DNA of 64,000 bases, taken from positions 32,944 through 96,943 of the forward strand of contig JACPRZ010000043.1 of the NCBI GenBank assembly GCA_016193485.1. The letters are read 5' to 3'. This DNA comes from Bacteroidota bacterium (GTDB lineage Bacteria > Bacteroidota > Bacteroidia > JACPRZ01). How positions within the stretch are numbered: position 1 is the first letter of the stretch; every line of letters starts with the position of its first letter. Under the pieces are notes generated by a model that did not search any database, had not been told where the DNA came from, and saw nothing but the letters and a program-made list of their open reading frames with translations. Position numbers and translations under genes: made by a program. Positions 59,101 through 64,000 of the stretch are shown one piece after another.

Positions 59101-60263
59101 GCACTTTTAATGATCCCGGAATAGTGAATGCCGTTTATTCACCGGGAGCGACTGATATTTCTCTTGAATCGGTGATGCTGACCATGATAACCGACAATCC
59201 CGCAGGTCCGTGCGACAGCGTTTCGGATTTCATGCTCGTTTCCATTATTCCTCAGGCAACCATTGATGCAGGACCCGATCAGTTCCTCTGTGGTTATGAT
59301 GGTTACCCTGTGATGCTCGATGCAATAACTGGCGGGAGCACTGATGAAGTTTTTTGGACGACAACAGGAGCCGGTAATTTTGATAATCCCACTCTCATAA
59401 ATCCGGTTTATTCCATGGATTCCATTGATGTTATCAACGGCAGCGTGAAGAATATTGTAACCGGGACCGATACGGTTGCCGGGTGCATGGCTGCCGATTC
59501 AATGACGGTTTTCATCAGCATAGCGCCTAATCCGTCAATAACCGCTGGAGATACGATAATCTGCGATAATGAAACTACCACACTCACAGCAACGGGCGGC
59601 ACTGTTTTCTTATGGAGCACTGGCGCTACAACCTCAACCATCACGGTTGGACCTGACCAGACCGATACGTTCACTGTAAAGGTTACAAATGGTTCCTGTC
59701 TGCCGGTGGAGGATACAATTATTATATATGTATTACAGTCACCGGATGTTGAGATCACTACGCCCGAGCAGACCATTATTGACGGGCAGACCGTTCAACT
59801 GAATGCGACTGGCGCCACTACCTACTCATGGATACCTGATGAATACCTTGACAAGCCCAATAAGGACAACCCGGTTGCGACTCCAACCGATACTACCGTA
59901 TTTATCGTTACCGGCACTGATGCCGTAACAGGATGTTCCGACATGGATACCGTGCAGATAAATGTTTTCGGCAAGGCGTGGATATTCGTGCCCAACTTTT
60001 TCTCGCCCAACAAGGACGGTAAAAATGACAAACTCAACATACTCGGACACGGTGTGACCGAGTTAAGTTTCATCATCTATGACCGGTGGGGTGAACGGTT
60101 GTGGGAACTTACCGATGTTACCAAGATCAACACCGATGACGGATGGAACGGCACTTTCAAGGGAAAACCGCTGCACTCGCAGGTTTTTGTTTACCACATG
60201 ATGGCTAAATTCTCCGATGAATCCACTATGGAGGAACAGGGGAATGTGACGATGGTGAGGTAA
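47139..60263 (+). CDS. Giant repetitive surface adhesin (4374 aa) with T9SS type B (CHU_C) sorting domain
   Basis: Signal peptide (IHVILLSVFLINNSFSQ). Residues about 26-135: pre-peptidase-like beta domain; 136-285: CUB-like Cys-rich domain (SINQIYRTFCPSQPGNCIRA); 290-440: a second beta domain (NYSNWYSIYISSNGSLSLTI); 441-590: two SprB-type repeats (PPYNYSWNTGG..., GTYTVTVTDGSGC). About 594-2120: 18 Ig-like repeats of about 85 aa with NWQWYSGSCGG, TTYYVRAEGTCNTT and a conserved Cys pair. About 2121-4130: PKD-like modules, 17 of which begin (N/S)AGxDxxIC, interrupted by three two-part modules (GTFSGPxQVVF). Tail: two Ig-like domains, then the type B sorting domain (about 4275-4374: IFVPNFFSPNKDGKND, FIIYDRWGERLWE, ending NVTMVR). 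Secreted and surface-attached by T9SS; adhesion or gliding role inferred. No PorP/SprF-like partner gene is adjacent. Confidence 0.9.
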   Translation: MRTIYRCSIHVILLSVFLINNSFSQCANNNVLWIDLTPPCPGSDYTSCIFGGEYVTVSVTSGYTYTFSTCGDTDFDTQITTYNQGTGVQVSYNDDGCGLQSTITWTATFTGVLRVLVDAYNCVDQSTCMTLTVSCSPSGCPSYNHPTVGLQNTYLGACMVSTCCANYYDDGGSGANYSNSINQIYRTFCPSQPGNCIRATITSMSIEPNGGGCYDWLSIINGPTQNNPVLWQGCDVIASPNTLSGSWTNPFTSTDASGCLGFRFYSDGTAPQAGWAISISCVACAGGPSATEDNNCSNANAVCNSVTPVTGASTGPGLTSECAGCVLAENYSNWYSIYISSNGSLSLTIDPVNNPDDYDFALWGPGVSCANINSTAPVRCSYAANNNNTGMSCGAGDNSEDVTGNGWVECLNVSAGQTYYLMVNNWSNSGSGFTIDWTGTAVLGSPPGSVVVQTNNTCPGLNNGSACAVVNAGLPPYNYSWNTGGMGSCIGSLAPGTYTVTVTDGSGCVSTVSGTVGNFGSPTPNASKTDAGCPGSCNGQISAAPTGGTGAYTYNWNNGCVTQICNSICAGTYTVTVSDANGCTGSQSVTVNNSSTNSSAPTGITAAPGTTVCSGTNVTLNQTGGSLGTGATYNWYTGSCGGTFIGSGASIVVTPGSTTQYWVRAQGTCNTTACASVTITVNTVSTAPSSITAAPGTTVCSGTNVTLTQQGGVLGSGAVYNWYTGSCGGTFIGSGNSIVVTPASTTTYYVRAQGTCNTTGCAQITITVNTSSTTAASATAAPNPTCGGATTLTANGGSLGSGANWQWYSGSCGGTFVGSGNNLVVSPASTTTYYVRAEGTCNTTSCVSVIVTVNSSSTAAASASAAPNPTCGGATTLTANGGSLGAGANWQWYSGSCGGAFVGSGNNLVVSPGATTTYYVRAEGSCNTTSCVSVTVTVNSSSTAAASASAAPNPTCGGATTLTANGGSLGTGANWQWYSGSCGGAFVGSGNNLVVSPASTTTYYVRAEGTCNTTSCVSVTVTVNSSSTAAASASAAPNPTCGGATTLTAIGGSLGAGANWQWYTGSCGGTFVGSGSPLVVSPASTTTYYVRAEGSCNTTSCVSITVTVNTSSTAPTGVNATSNPICAGNSTTLTVQGGSLGTGANWQWYTGSCGGTWVASGGSLNVSPGSTTTYYVRAEGSCNTTACASVTITVNSSSTDPTSASAAPNPVCSGNSTTLSVSGGSLGSGASWQWYSGSCGGAPVGSGASLVVSPVATTTYYVRAEGSCNTTSCVSVTVTVNAASTAPTGINATANPICVGNSTTLTVQGGSLGTGANWQWYTGSCGGTWVASGGSLVVSPASTTTYYVRAEGTCNTTACASLTVTVNTLSTAPASASAAPNPICSGNSTTLTVAGGSLGSGASWTWYSGGCGAVSGGIFAGSGSSISVSPAVTTSYFVRAEGPCNTTACVSVVVTVNSGSTAATSATAAPNPICAGNSSTLNIVGGSLGSGANWQWYSGSCGGTFVGTGVPLVVNPAGTTTYYVRAEGSCNTTSCVSVTVNVSTNSTAATSISATSNPICDGSSTTLNVVGGSLGTGANWQWYNSGCGTGFVGSGSSLAVSPSSTTTYYVRAEGTCNTTACVSLIVTVNSLSAAPTGATASVNPICQGNSTTLNVTGGSLGSGATWQWYSGSCGGAPIGSGASVVVTPASTAAASISATSNPICNGNSTTLTQVGGVLGTGANWQWYTGSCGGTNIGSGPAISISPSSTTTYYVRAEGTCNTTACVNITITVNSLSTDPASATASVNPICQGNSTTLSVNGGSLGSGATWQWYTGSCGGVGAGSGASLVVSPASTTTYYVRAEGACNSTNCVSITITVNTNSTAATSISASVNPTCPSQSTTLTEVGGSLGTGANWQWYSGSCGGTFIGSGPSVVVSPAVTTTYYVRAEGTCNTTACVSITVNVTNTLSADPTSITATVNPTCPSQSTTLSVVGGSLGTGGTWQWYTGSCGGVPAGSGLSLTVSPAVTTTYYVRGEGTCNTTACVSITINVTNTLSTDPASISATVNPICAGSSTSLSVNGGSLGTGAAWQWYTGSCGGTAAGSGSPLVVSPAATTTYYVRGEGTCNTTACVSLIITVNPVDDPSFFYASNSYCQTAPDPTPTITGTPGGTFSGPAQVVFISTATGQIDLSASTVGGPYVITYTTSGVCPASSTFNITITPAITDASFAYSDPFCQGGVNPTPTGAGVGAGTFTAIPAGLIFADANLGTIDLTASAPGTYDIKNLIPASGGCAADSAFQTITIDTAATVSAGSDATICEGGTYALSGSIGGSAASGTWSGGDGTFTPNATTLTATYTPGATDISMGSVTLTLTTDDPSGPCPAVSDAMTITINPAATVSAGTDATICAGDSYALSGSVGGGASSGSWTTSGDGTFTPDALTLTATYTPGINDNSMGTVTLTLTTNDPVGPCIQASDAMTITINPAATVGAGSDATICADGCHTLSGAVGGGAASGSWTTAGDGTFDNANLLTATYCPGPNDIIGGSVTLTLTTNDPAGPCPAVNDVMVLTINPIATVNAGADDAICQGATYTLNGIIGGSASSGTWTTSGDGLFNNAALPNATYTPGPNDISNGSVTLTFTTDDPDAGGPCTAVSDFLALTINSDATANAGSDATICAGTCYTLSGGVGGGASSGSWTSAGDGTFDNPNLLGATYCPGPNDLISGSVTLTLTTDDPAGPCVPATDDIIITVNQVATANAGSDATICAGDVYSLSGSIGGAASSLNWTTSGDGNFSNSTIPNPTYTPGPNDISSGTATLTITTDDPAGPCPSATDNMVLTINPAATVNAGTDGSACADSVYNLSGTIGGSATSATWTTLGDGTFGNANALNTTYAPGPSDISGGSVVITLTTNDPAGPCPAASDNLTLNITPLDNAGFSYSASTFCITGSDPAPIITGLPGGTFSGPPQVVIDPSTGIIDLSASTLGGPYTITYTTNGSCPNSSTFNISITTSPDATFSYSDPFCETDALNPVPAVVNGGIFTAAPAGLVFVSAITGEIDLAASTPGTYTVQNTIAAGGGCSADSATDVVTIDPAATVNAGSDAGICEVDTLNLTGGIGGSASSSSWSTSGDGTFGNASSLNTWYAPGTADITAGTVTLTLTTDDPAGVCTAVSDNLVLTITQQEDASFYYPSATVCQTGTNPLPVITGTPGGSFSGPPQVVFVSVATGEINVALSTLGGPYTITYTTSGTCSASSTFNISIVTGFNATFAYSDPFCQGGSATPTGAGVGQGTFSSTGGVVFTDIVNGTIDLSASTPGTWNVTNDIPASGGCAAASYTISVIIEQAASVNAGPDAEICDVIYAITGASISGSASSVTWSTSGDGTFDDPNIINPVYTAGVNDLAINTVTLTVITDDPAGVCQPDTDSFVLTLDDPATVSAGADDTICAGDTLLLSGSIGGSATTSAWTTSGDGTFGDALQLTTYYVPGAGDLSSGLVTFTLTTDDPAGPCPAVSDDLTLYINGPAIVYAGVDTAICGSGSYFISDASVSGSASSVTWTSSGDGTFDNISLTNPTYTPGINDMITGSVLLTITSDDPVGPCPAVSDAMTLSLDPLAIALAGSDDTVCAGDTVVLTGIIGGGATTGTWTTSGDGIFGNASQLNTWYLPGSADLASGLVIITLTTDDPAGPCTAASDNLTLTINGPAIVNAGPDASVCGTVFTFTGASFSGSTSSVTWTTSGDGSFTDPAVTNPTYNLGVSDMIAGTVALTITSDDPVGSCPAVSDQMVLSVDQLPIAFAGADNSICEGSTYQLTGSVAGSATSGLWSTTGDGSFDDPSLLNAVYTPGGGDIAAGTVILILTTDDPAGPCVSTADSLTLTINPAPTADAGSASALICSGSTYGLSASYGGSATSASWTTSGDGFFDDPTSTTAIYTPGSVDILAGSANLCFTTDDPPGACPAASDCILLNIDAMPVANAGADDTICAGTTVNLAGTIGGSATSVTWITSGDGTFNDPGIVNAVYSPGATDISLESVMLTMITDNPAGPCDSVSDFMLVSIIPQATIDAGPDQFLCGYDGYPVMLDAITGGSTDEVFWTTTGAGNFDNPTLINPVYSMDSIDVINGSVKNIVTGTDTVAGCMAADSMTVFISIAPNPSITAGDTIICDNETTTLTATGGTVFLWSTGATTSTITVGPDQTDTFTVKVTNGSCLPVEDTIIIYVLQSPDVEITTPEQTIIDGQTVQLNATGATTYSWIPDEYLDKPNKDNPVATPTDTTVFIVTGTDAVTGCSDMDTVQINVFGKAWIFVPNFFSPNKDGKNDKLNILGHGVTELSFIIYDRWGERLWELTDVTKINTDDGWNGTFKGKPLHSQVFVYHMMAKFSDESTMEEQGNVTMVR
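48917..53497 (+). repeat. Array of 18 Ig-like coding repeats (about 255 bp each)
   Basis: Tandem units encoding GGSLGxGANWQWYSGSCGG, SPASTTTYYVRAEGTCNTT and VTVTVNS. Units 3-6 (about 49440-50465) are the most alike in protein and DNA, suggesting recent duplication; unit 13 is truncated (see 52085-52215). Confidence 0.85.
53989..59520 (+). repeat. Array of about 17 PKD-like coding repeats with two-part interruptions
   Basis: Units of about 270 bp encode AGSDATICAG, L(S/T)G(S/T)IGGSAS, TWTTSGDGTF and TLTTDDPAGPCPA. Two-part modules with CQTGTNPLPVITGTPGG and YSDPFCQGG interrupt at about 55869-56350 and 56621-57110; a first copy precedes the array at 53500-53988. Confidence 0.75.
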
Positions 60264-60317
60264 GATTTTGTATTCCTGCAAGTAAGGTAATTGTTCAAAC
60301 AGGTTCGTTTACCGTTA

Positions 60318-62156
60318 CTACAATATTGACAATTTCTCTTTCAGTTTATCTACCTGGTTTTTTTTCTCCGGAGCGCGTAAATCCGAGGATGTTTTTGTGA
60401 AATAGCGGTGATTCTCCAGGAATTTTATCTGTAGTTGTATCCATTCTTTTTCGGTGAGTTTTGCGCCAATTGCGGTAAGTTCCTGGAATAAAGTTTGCCC
60501 GATAATCCAAAAGTCCTCTCTTCCGAGGTAATCAAGGTCGGCATCGCAGATGATCTCCTCAACAGGGTTTTGCGGGTTCTGCGGAACTTTTGTCGCCATG
60601 ATAAGTCCGCATATTTTTTCAATTTCTCCGGGCAGAAATCCGAACCCGGGCAGGTTTTCTTTTGCAAGTTCGCATCCAACTTCTTCATGCCCTTTATAAA
60701 CCTTTGTGAAACCTGAATCATGCAACAGGGCTGCGGTGCGCAAAAGTTCAAGATCCTCTTCGCTGATTTTTTCGCGCAGGCCTATGTTGAATGCGGCAAA
60801 ATATACATCCAGCGTATGATGAAATCCGTGGTAGGAAAGATGTGCCGGCAGTTCAGTTTTTAATTTTCCGCTTATCCATTGTTTCACTGCAAGGAATCTG
60901 TCAGTACCTTTTTCCTCACCAACAAAATACATATCTATTTCCCCTTTTCCTTTGGCAGCCAGTTTACCGCGGTACTCACATTCATAAAAGGGCTTAATCA
61001 GGTCGTATGTCCGTTCCGAGACATTGATCCTGCCTGCTTCGCCATTGCTTTCCATGCGGGAAGCGGTATTGACCGTATCGCCCCAGATATCGAAAGTAAA
61101 TTTTTTGGTTCCCACCACACCGGCTATAAGGGGACCTGAATTAATTCCTACCCTCATCTTCCATTGAAATTCGGCCGTCTTGGCCCTCTCTTCCAGAAAA
61201 GCGAGCATCTCATGTGCCGCCCGTACACACTGGAGCGGGTGAAGGTCATTTATTCTGGGAACACCGCAGGCCGCCATATATGCATCACCTATGGTTTTTA
61301 TTTTTTCCATATCGTATTTATCCATGATGCGGTCAAATGCCCTGAAAATATCGTTCAGTTCATTTATAAGCACCTGCGGCTGTATTCCGGATGAGGTGGA
61401 AGTAAAACCCTTGAAATCGGTAAAAAGAATGCTTACTTCATCATACCTTTTCGGCACGGTGCTGCCTTTTGCTTTCAGTTCATCGGCAACCGACTGCGGA
61501 AGAATGTTATGCAGCAGGTGCTCCGACAGTTCTTTTTCATGCCTTAATTCTTTTGTGCGCTCGGCAACCTGTTGTTCAAGGATTTCATTCTGTTTTTCCA
61601 TCATGCGCCTGCGTTCCTGCTCCCTGCGGAGGATGTCCTTGCTCAACCGCTGATTCTCAATGGCGCTCACCACGATATTGGTAAGCAACTGTAAAAAATT
61701 CAGATGCTTTACTACATTGCTTATCGCTGCGCTTTCGCTTTCATCATCATCGTCACCGAAAATAAGGTAGGCAAGGGGCCGGTCTCCGCGGAATACCGGT
61801 ACTACCATATCAAATGGTTTGAAAACCGGATTTTCAGCGGCATTGACAGGCGTGTTTTCATTGAACTGCAACAGGTGCTGCTCCACATCAATGGAGTTTA
61901 TCTCATTTTCGCTGACGCCATATTCAAGCAGGCAGCGCCATTTTGCATATTTGGCAAACAGAACAAGGCGGTCAATTTTCAGTTGGTCCTGGACAAATGC
62001 GCGGTATTTTTCTAGAATATCAAGAGTTGAATAATTCATATTGATGGCGCTGGTAATGTCCATCATTGCTTTCAATTGAAGGTCTTTGACCTGGATACGG
62101 TCTTTTAACCGTGCGGTCTTTTTTTCGATAATATCGTTCAGGTCGTGGTCGTTCAC
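60318..62156 (-). CDS. Class III adenylate cyclase with GAF-like, coiled-coil and C-terminal HD domains
   Basis: 612 residues from GTG 62156. N-terminal GAF-like sensor (about 10-170), coiled coil (about 170-215), linker LLHNILPQSVADELKAKG as in soluble cyclases, catalytic domain (about 240-410), then an HD domain (about 450-570: HGFHHTLDVYFAAF, ALLHDSGF, GHEEVG, CDADLDYLG). Catalytic residues: metal Asp in FTDFKGFT (D247) and GDAYMA (D291), transition-state Asn/Arg in NTASR (363, 367). Specificity positions are Lys (KIKTIGD, K287) and Asp (FDIWGD, D356), the adenylate-cyclase pair. The frame is open to an ATG at 62222, but a -7 box at 62172-62179 lies inside it. The HD domain suggests a coupled phosphohydrolase. 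Confidence 0.85.
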   Translation of the reverse strand: MNDHDLNDIIEKKTARLKDRIQVKDLQLKAMMDITSAINMNYSTLDILEKYRAFVQDQLKIDRLVLFAKYAKWRCLLEYGVSENEINSIDVEQHLLQFNENTPVNAAENPVFKPFDMVVPVFRGDRPLAYLIFGDDDDESESAAISNVVKHLNFLQLLTNIVVSAIENQRLSKDILRREQERRRMMEKQNEILEQQVAERTKELRHEKELSEHLLHNILPQSVADELKAKGSTVPKRYDEVSILFTDFKGFTSTSSGIQPQVLINELNDIFRAFDRIMDKYDMEKIKTIGDAYMAACGVPRINDLHPLQCVRAAHEMLAFLEERAKTAEFQWKMRVGINSGPLIAGVVGTKKFTFDIWGDTVNTASRMESNGEAGRINVSERTYDLIKPFYECEYRGKLAAKGKGEIDMYFVGEEKGTDRFLAVKQWISGKLKTELPAHLSYHGFHHTLDVYFAAFNIGLREKISEEDLELLRTAALLHDSGFTKVYKGHEEVGCELAKENLPGFGFLPGEIEKICGLIMATKVPQNPQNPVEEIICDADLDYLGREDFWIIGQTLFQELTAIGAKLTEKEWIQLQIKFLENHRYFTKTSSDLRAPEKKNQVDKLKEKLSIL

Positions 62157-62171
62157 TTTAAGGGATGAAAA

Positions 62172-62179
62172 TAAAGGTA
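62172..62179 (-). promoter_or_regulatory. -7 promoter box (TACCTTTA) for the cyclase gene
   Basis: Minus strand TTTGTACCTTTATTTTC, one mismatch to TAnnTTTG, 15 bp before GTG 62156. It separates the cyclase from sucB transcription. Confidence 0.4.
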
Positions 62180-62214
62180 CAAACGTAGGGAAAAAAATGC
62201 ACGGGCAGACAGGT

Positions 62215-63456
62215 TTAACCATTCAAACCAAGAAGGGATCCGGCAGTTTCATTACTCTCTCCGGCCATCTTCAGCGGGTTCTCAAGAAATTCTTTCACTT
62301 TTACAAGGAATCCGACCGATTCCCTTCCGTCAATGATGCGGTGGTCGTAGGACAAGGCGATATACATGATGGGACGGATTTCCACTTTTCCATTGACGGC
62401 AACGGGTCTTTCCACAATATTATGCATGCCAAGAATGGCGCTCTGGGGGGGGTTCAGGATGGGTGTGGAGAGCATGGAACCGAAGATGCCTCCGTTGGTA
62501 ATGGTAAAAGTGCCGTCTGTCATTTCATCAATGGCGATGGTTCCGAGGCGTGCTTTTTCGGCAAGGCGGTAAATTTCGGTTTCAATCTGAGCCATGGACA
62601 TTGATCCGGCATTGCGCAATACCGGCACCATCAGTCCTTTGGGAGCGCTGACAGCAATACCGATTTCGCAATAATGATGGTAAACAATATCATCTCCGTC
62701 TATCATTGCGTTTACCGATGGAAATTCCTTTATGGCGAGGCACACCGCACGTGTAAAGAACGACATGAAACCAAGTTTTACACAATACTTTTTTTCAAAT
62801 TCATCTTTATATTTTTTCCGCACTGCTATTATTGCGCTCATATCGGCTTCATTGAAGGTGGTAAGCATGGCAGTGCGGTTTTTGACGGCAACGAGCCGTT
62901 CGCCAAGTTTTTTGCGCAGTGGCGACATCCTTTTACGCTCCTCATTTCTCACCGCTTTTGAGAGTGGTGGTTTTTCTGATAACGCATTAAGCGCATCAGT
63001 TTTAGTGATTCTGCTGTCCTTACCAGTACCATTAATATCACCGGCATCAATATTTTGTTCGCGCATCAGTTTTGCCGCAGCAGGAGATGGTACCCGGTAT
63101 GCATAAGATTTTTCCGAAGCGGCTGATGCAGCAACAGGCACTTCTGTTTTTTCAATTCTTTCCTGAGCAACTCCGGATGGAACACCTGCTGTTGTTCCAG
63201 TCACTGATGCAGGTTTCTGACCTGCGGTGTCAATGGAACCGATCACTTCACCGACTTTTACCGGTACGCCTTCTTTTATTTTAATACGGAGTATCCCCGC
63301 CTGTTCTGCAGCAACGGCAAGGGTCGCCTTATCGGAATCAATCTCGCATATCTCTTCGTCTTTTTCAATAAAATCGCCATCATTTTTCAGCCAGCGCGAA
63401 ACCTGCACTTCGGTGACCGACTCACCGGGAGAGGGGACTTTGATATCAAGCGTCAT
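62215..63456 (-). CDS. sucB: Dihydrolipoyllysine-residue succinyltransferase (2-oxoglutarate dehydrogenase E2)
   Basis: 413 residues. Lipoyl domain ([20 protein letters not shown], lipoyl Lys in [12 protein letters not shown]), a Pro/Ala/Thr-rich linker (about 80-115), peripheral subunit-binding domain ([20 protein letters not shown]) and catalytic domain ending [20 protein letters not shown] (active-site His and Asp). The catalytic core and [20 protein letters not shown] are typical of the succinyl-transferring form. Transfers succinyl to CoA in the TCA cycle. The E1 gene sucA, which usually precedes it, is not adjacent: upstream is a regulatory gap and an unrelated plus-strand gene. Confidence 0.94.
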   Translation of the reverse strand: MTLDIKVPSPGESVTEVQVSRWLKNDGDFIEKDEEICEIDSDKATLAVAAEQAGILRIKIKEGVPVKVGEVIGSIDTAGQKPASVTGTTAGVPSGVAQERIEKTEVPVAASAASEKSYAYRVPSPAAAKLMREQNIDAGDINGTGKDSRITKTDALNALSEKPPLSKAVRNEERKRMSPLRKKLGERLVAVKNRTAMLTTFNEADMSAIIAVRKKYKDEFEKKYCVKLGFMSFFTRAVCLAIKEFPSVNAMIDGDDIVYHHYCEIGIAVSAPKGLMVPVLRNAGSMSMAQIETEIYRLAEKARLGTIAIDEMTDGTFTITNGGIFGSMLSTPILNPPQSAILGMHNIVERPVAVNGKVEIRPIMYIALSYDHRIIDGRESVGFLVKVKEFLENPLKMAGESNETAGSLLGLNG

Positions 63457-63499
63457 AGCAGGAAGATTTTTGGAGCAGGGATTTTTGTGATATACGGTT

Positions 63500-63507
63500 C
63501 AAAAGTA
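63500..63507 (-). promoter_or_regulatory. -7 promoter box TACTTTTG for sucB
   Basis: Exact TAnnTTTG on the minus strand, 43 bp before the sucB ATG, supporting a separate transcript. Confidence 0.5.
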
Positions 63508-63618
63508 GATATAATTTTGATGATAAAAGATTGTCTTTTGCCCGGTTAGTAACAAGCGCCACATGGATCATAAACCAAATAGCAAAATTTCCATTCCCTT
63601 TTTGAAAACAAAATGCTA

Positions 63619-63656
63619 ACTATAGTATGTTGTGCAGATTGCATACTATAAGTAGT
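63619..63656. promoter_or_regulatory. C-box operator of a restriction-modification controller
   Basis: TATAGTATG (63621-63629) and CATACTATA (63642-63650) form a perfect 9-bp inverted repeat with a 12-bp spacer. Each half lies in a smaller symmetric site: ACTATAGT (63619-63626) and ACTATAAGTAGT (63645-63656). This double-site layout just upstream of an XRE gene resembles C-protein operators (left site activating, right site repressing). Confidence 0.65.
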
Positions 63657-63675
63657 ATTGCCACCAATTTATATT

Positions 63676-63894
63676 ATGGCTAAAAAGAAAAAGAAAATTT
63701 TAATTGCTTTTGGTGAAAAAGTAAGACAACTCCGAAAAGAGAAAGGTATTTCACAAGAAGAACTTTCATTTAGAGCTGACGTACATAGAACATATATTGG
63801 AATGATTGAAAGAGCAGAAAAAAACATCACTCTTACAAACATTGAAAAAATTGCAAAGGCATTTGAGGTTTCTGTTAGCGAATTAATGTCTTAA
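63676..63894 (+). CDS. XRE-family controller (C) protein
   Basis: 72 residues from ATG 63676 (MAKKKKKILIAFGEKVRQLR); an upstream TTG at 63658 is rejected because it overlaps the operator region. Almost the whole protein is one five-helix HTH domain (KGISQEELSFRADVHRTYIG, MIERAEKNITLTNIEKIAKA, FEVSVSELMS), matching restriction-modification controller proteins in length and sequence style. Such proteins delay endonuclease expression until methylation is complete. The gene is AT-rich compared with its left-hand neighbours, and the next ORF starts 4 bp downstream. Confidence 0.7.
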   Translation: MAKKKKKILIAFGEKVRQLRKEKGISQEELSFRADVHRTYIGMIERAEKNITLTNIEKIAKAFEVSVSELMS

Positions 63895-63898
63895 AATT

Positions 63899-64000
63899 AT
63901 GGGAAGCAAAGCAAACAGGACAAGAAAGAAATGGCAAGATTACAGCGGACTAAAAGCAAGTTCGGCAGAGCAAGATTTTTATACAGTATTTTCAAATCTT
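63899..64000 (+). CDS. Start of an unidentified gene after the C protein, truncated by window end
   Basis: ATG 63899 opens a frame with no stop for 34 codons: MGSKANRTRKKWQDYSGLK, then ASSAEQDFYTVFSNL. Position immediately behind a C-protein gene suggests a restriction endonuclease (C-R order) or the methyltransferase, but the 34 residues do not show a recognisable catalytic motif. Confidence 0.5.
   Translation, partial: MGSKANRTRKKWQDYSGLKASSAEQDFYTVFSNL

Noticed and set aside
54494..59776. Minus-strand open frames across the PKD-like array
   Set aside because: Same reasoning: periodic antisense frames generated by the coding repeat.

Overview
The window is a stretch of a Bacteroidota (Bacteroidetes) chromosome, probably from an environmental or uncultivated lineage. 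Four things point there. Several genes carry type IX secretion system (T9SS) signatures: a type A tail, a type B CHU_C tail, a T9SS plug protein and a PorE-like TPR/PD40 protein. Families largely restricted to the phylum are present (DUF4468, the plug/DUF5103 family, DUF6913). At least a dozen genes are preceded by the phylum-specific -7 promoter box TAnnTTTG. Intergenic spaces are filled with small palindromic and MITE-like repeats. No rRNA, tRNA, CRISPR array, phage or complete insertion sequence was seen.

Layout. 1-4.7 kb: truncated amino-acid permease, GT22-type glycosyltransferase, DUF4468 protein, Kdo transferase (waaA), short Kelch/T9SS protein. 4.9-11.9 kb: arginine decarboxylase divergent from an arginase-family ureohydrolase, cysH, an NAD-sugar epimerase, an Lrp regulator, DUF502, a coiled-coil exported protein, an unlisted 58-aa lipoprotein-like gene, and cdd. 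12.2-19 kb: cyanophycin synthetase translationally coupled to a large acyl-CoA synthetase, several very small membrane-protein genes (one frameshifted and ending inside a MITE), apbE and divIC. 19-31.3 kb: pruA, apaG, T9SS plug protein, mtaB, ugd, a DegT aminotransferase, three envelope/propeller proteins, purC, peroxiredoxin. 31.6-41.5 kb: ligA, DUF6913, dapA, suhB-like, lgt, accB-accC, grpE-dnaJ. 41.4-60.3 kb: surface block with a TMTC-like membrane O-glycosyltransferase, a PorE-like protein ending in SPOR, a small exported protein and a 4374-residue repeat adhesin with a T9SS type B tail. 60.3-63.5 kb: class III cyclase fused to an HD domain, and sucB. 63.6 kb to the end: an AT-rich edge with a C-protein-like regulator, a symmetric C-box operator and the start of a following gene, probably the entrance to a restriction-modification locus.

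How the genes fit together. Two themes stand out beyond housekeeping. One is surface export: four T9SS-linked genes plus a membrane glycosyltransferase, centred on the 13-kb adhesin gene with two arrays of about 18 and 17 repeats. The other is arginine/nitrogen economy: cyanophycin synthetase, arginine decarboxylase, arginase/agmatinase and PruA lie within 16 kb, although no cyanophycinase is in view.

Unusual sequence features: more than 20 G or C homopolymers of 8-10 nt inside intact reading frames, always at Gly-Gly or Pro-Pro codons; several MITE-like elements with terminal inverted repeats, two of which share the same ends but differ inside; and hairpin repeats that overlap or enter coding sequence (mtaB, the dnaJ/TMTC junction, the purC 3' end).
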